This document shows positions 5,539 to 5,823 of a DNA stretch of 5,823 nt, in pieces. The translations under genes were made by a program, and so were the position numbers. The stretch lies in NCBI GenBank assembly GCA_030613285.1, contig JAUWME010000170.1:1-5823 (forward strand), given 5' to 3'. The DNA is from Candidatus Zymogenus sp. (GTDB lineage Bacteria > Desulfobacterota > Zymogenia > Zymogenales > Zymogenaceae). Every line of letters begins with the position of its first letter. The first letter of the stretch is position 1. The notes under the pieces were generated by a model, which was not told where the DNA came from, made no database searches, and worked only from the letters and a program-made list of their open reading frames with translations.

Positions 5539-5823
5539 CTAAAGAGGTTCTAATAAGAAAAGCGACTGCCCATATTCCACAGGTTGACCATTTTCGATTA
5601 GGATAGACACAACAATACCGTCAAATTCCACCTCAATTTCATTATTCAGTTTCATAGATTCAATAATGCAAATGACATCTCCCTTCCTGACCTCGCTACC
5701 CACTTCAACAAAGGGTGGAGAATCAGGAGAGGCTGATCGATAAAAACTACCCACAAGGGGCGACACAACGGCGACAAGCTCCCTGTCTTCGACAGCGTCA
5801 TTAGTAGTCATCGATTTATCCGG
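5539..5823 (-). CDS. accB: Biotin carboxyl carrier protein of acetyl-CoA carboxylase, 3' part (5' end outside window)
   Basis: AccB carries the biotin that shuttles carboxyl groups from AccC to the carboxyltransferase. The 94 visible residues cover the C-terminal biotinyl domain: [22 protein letters not shown] includes the protruding thumb typical of AccB rather than of pyruvate or propionyl carboxylases, followed by IESMKL, whose lysine (codon 5650-5652) is the expected biotinylation site, and [16 protein letters not shown] at the end. The biotin motif is SMKL where Escherichia coli has AMKM, a common variant. The frame remains open through the right edge, upstream of an internal ATG at 5811 that has no ribosome-binding site, and a full AccB is about 150 residues. 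The N-terminal domain and linker therefore most likely lie beyond the window. The stop codon is TAG and accC follows after 21 bp. Confidence 0.92.
   Translation of the reverse strand, partial: PDKSMTTNDAVEDRELVAVVSPLVGSFYRSASPDSPPFVEVGSEVRKGDVICIIESMKLNNEIEVEFDGIVVSILIENGQPVEYGQSLFLLEPL

Noticed and set aside
5539..5811. A complete 90-residue AccB starting at the ATG at 5811
   Set aside because: The frame stays open to the window edge, no ribosome-binding site precedes this ATG, and AccB normally has about 60 more N-terminal residues. It is treated as a partial gene.

Overview
The window reads as one minus-strand stretch of a bacterial chromosome. In transcription order (right to left) it holds the 3' part of accB (5823-5539), accC (5517-4183), a very large acidic tetratricopeptide-repeat (TPR) protein (4024-1523), an ExeA/GspA-type AAA+ ATPase (1318-188), and the first 28 bases of a tRNA, probably tRNA-Gly, which runs off the left edge (28-1). 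I found no credible plus-strand gene; plus-strand open frames are shadows of these genes.

The organism is probably a Gram-negative bacterium. The unlinked-looking accBC pair, the ExeA-family ATPase without a peptidoglycan-binding domain, and a large TPR protein with long acidic linkers and a C-terminal block of the type FKKGVEKQ...DTHYNLGIAYREM all fit Desulfobacterota or allied lineages (Myxococcota, Acidobacteriota and similar). This placement rests on recall of family features, not on a search. Non-coding DNA is clearly A+T-rich.

accB and accC are 21 bp apart and form the biotin half of acetyl-CoA carboxylase. AccC keeps its catalytic residues but carries several changes at positions that are usually very conserved. 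After accC there is a 158-bp gap containing a strong sigma70-type promoter (TTGACT, 17-bp spacer, TATATT) that fires into the TPR gene, so the TPR gene is not simply the tail of the acc operon. The promoter also argues for the ATG at 4024 as its start rather than a TTG 15 bp upstream. The TPR gene and the ATPase gene are 204 bp apart with only weak promoter candidates between them. They may form a functional pair (a scaffold and an NTPase), but that is inference. A second strong promoter (TTGACT, 17-bp spacer, TATGAT) drives the tRNA.

Most of the window is housekeeping. The parts that deserve attention are the TPR/ATPase pair, the divergent AccC motifs, the symmetric sequence and anti-Shine-Dalgarno-like stretch in the accC-TPR gap, and a paired GGGAAYTGTC repeat after the ATPase gene. 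I do not see a CRISPR array, insertion sequence, toxin-antitoxin pair, riboswitch or defence system.
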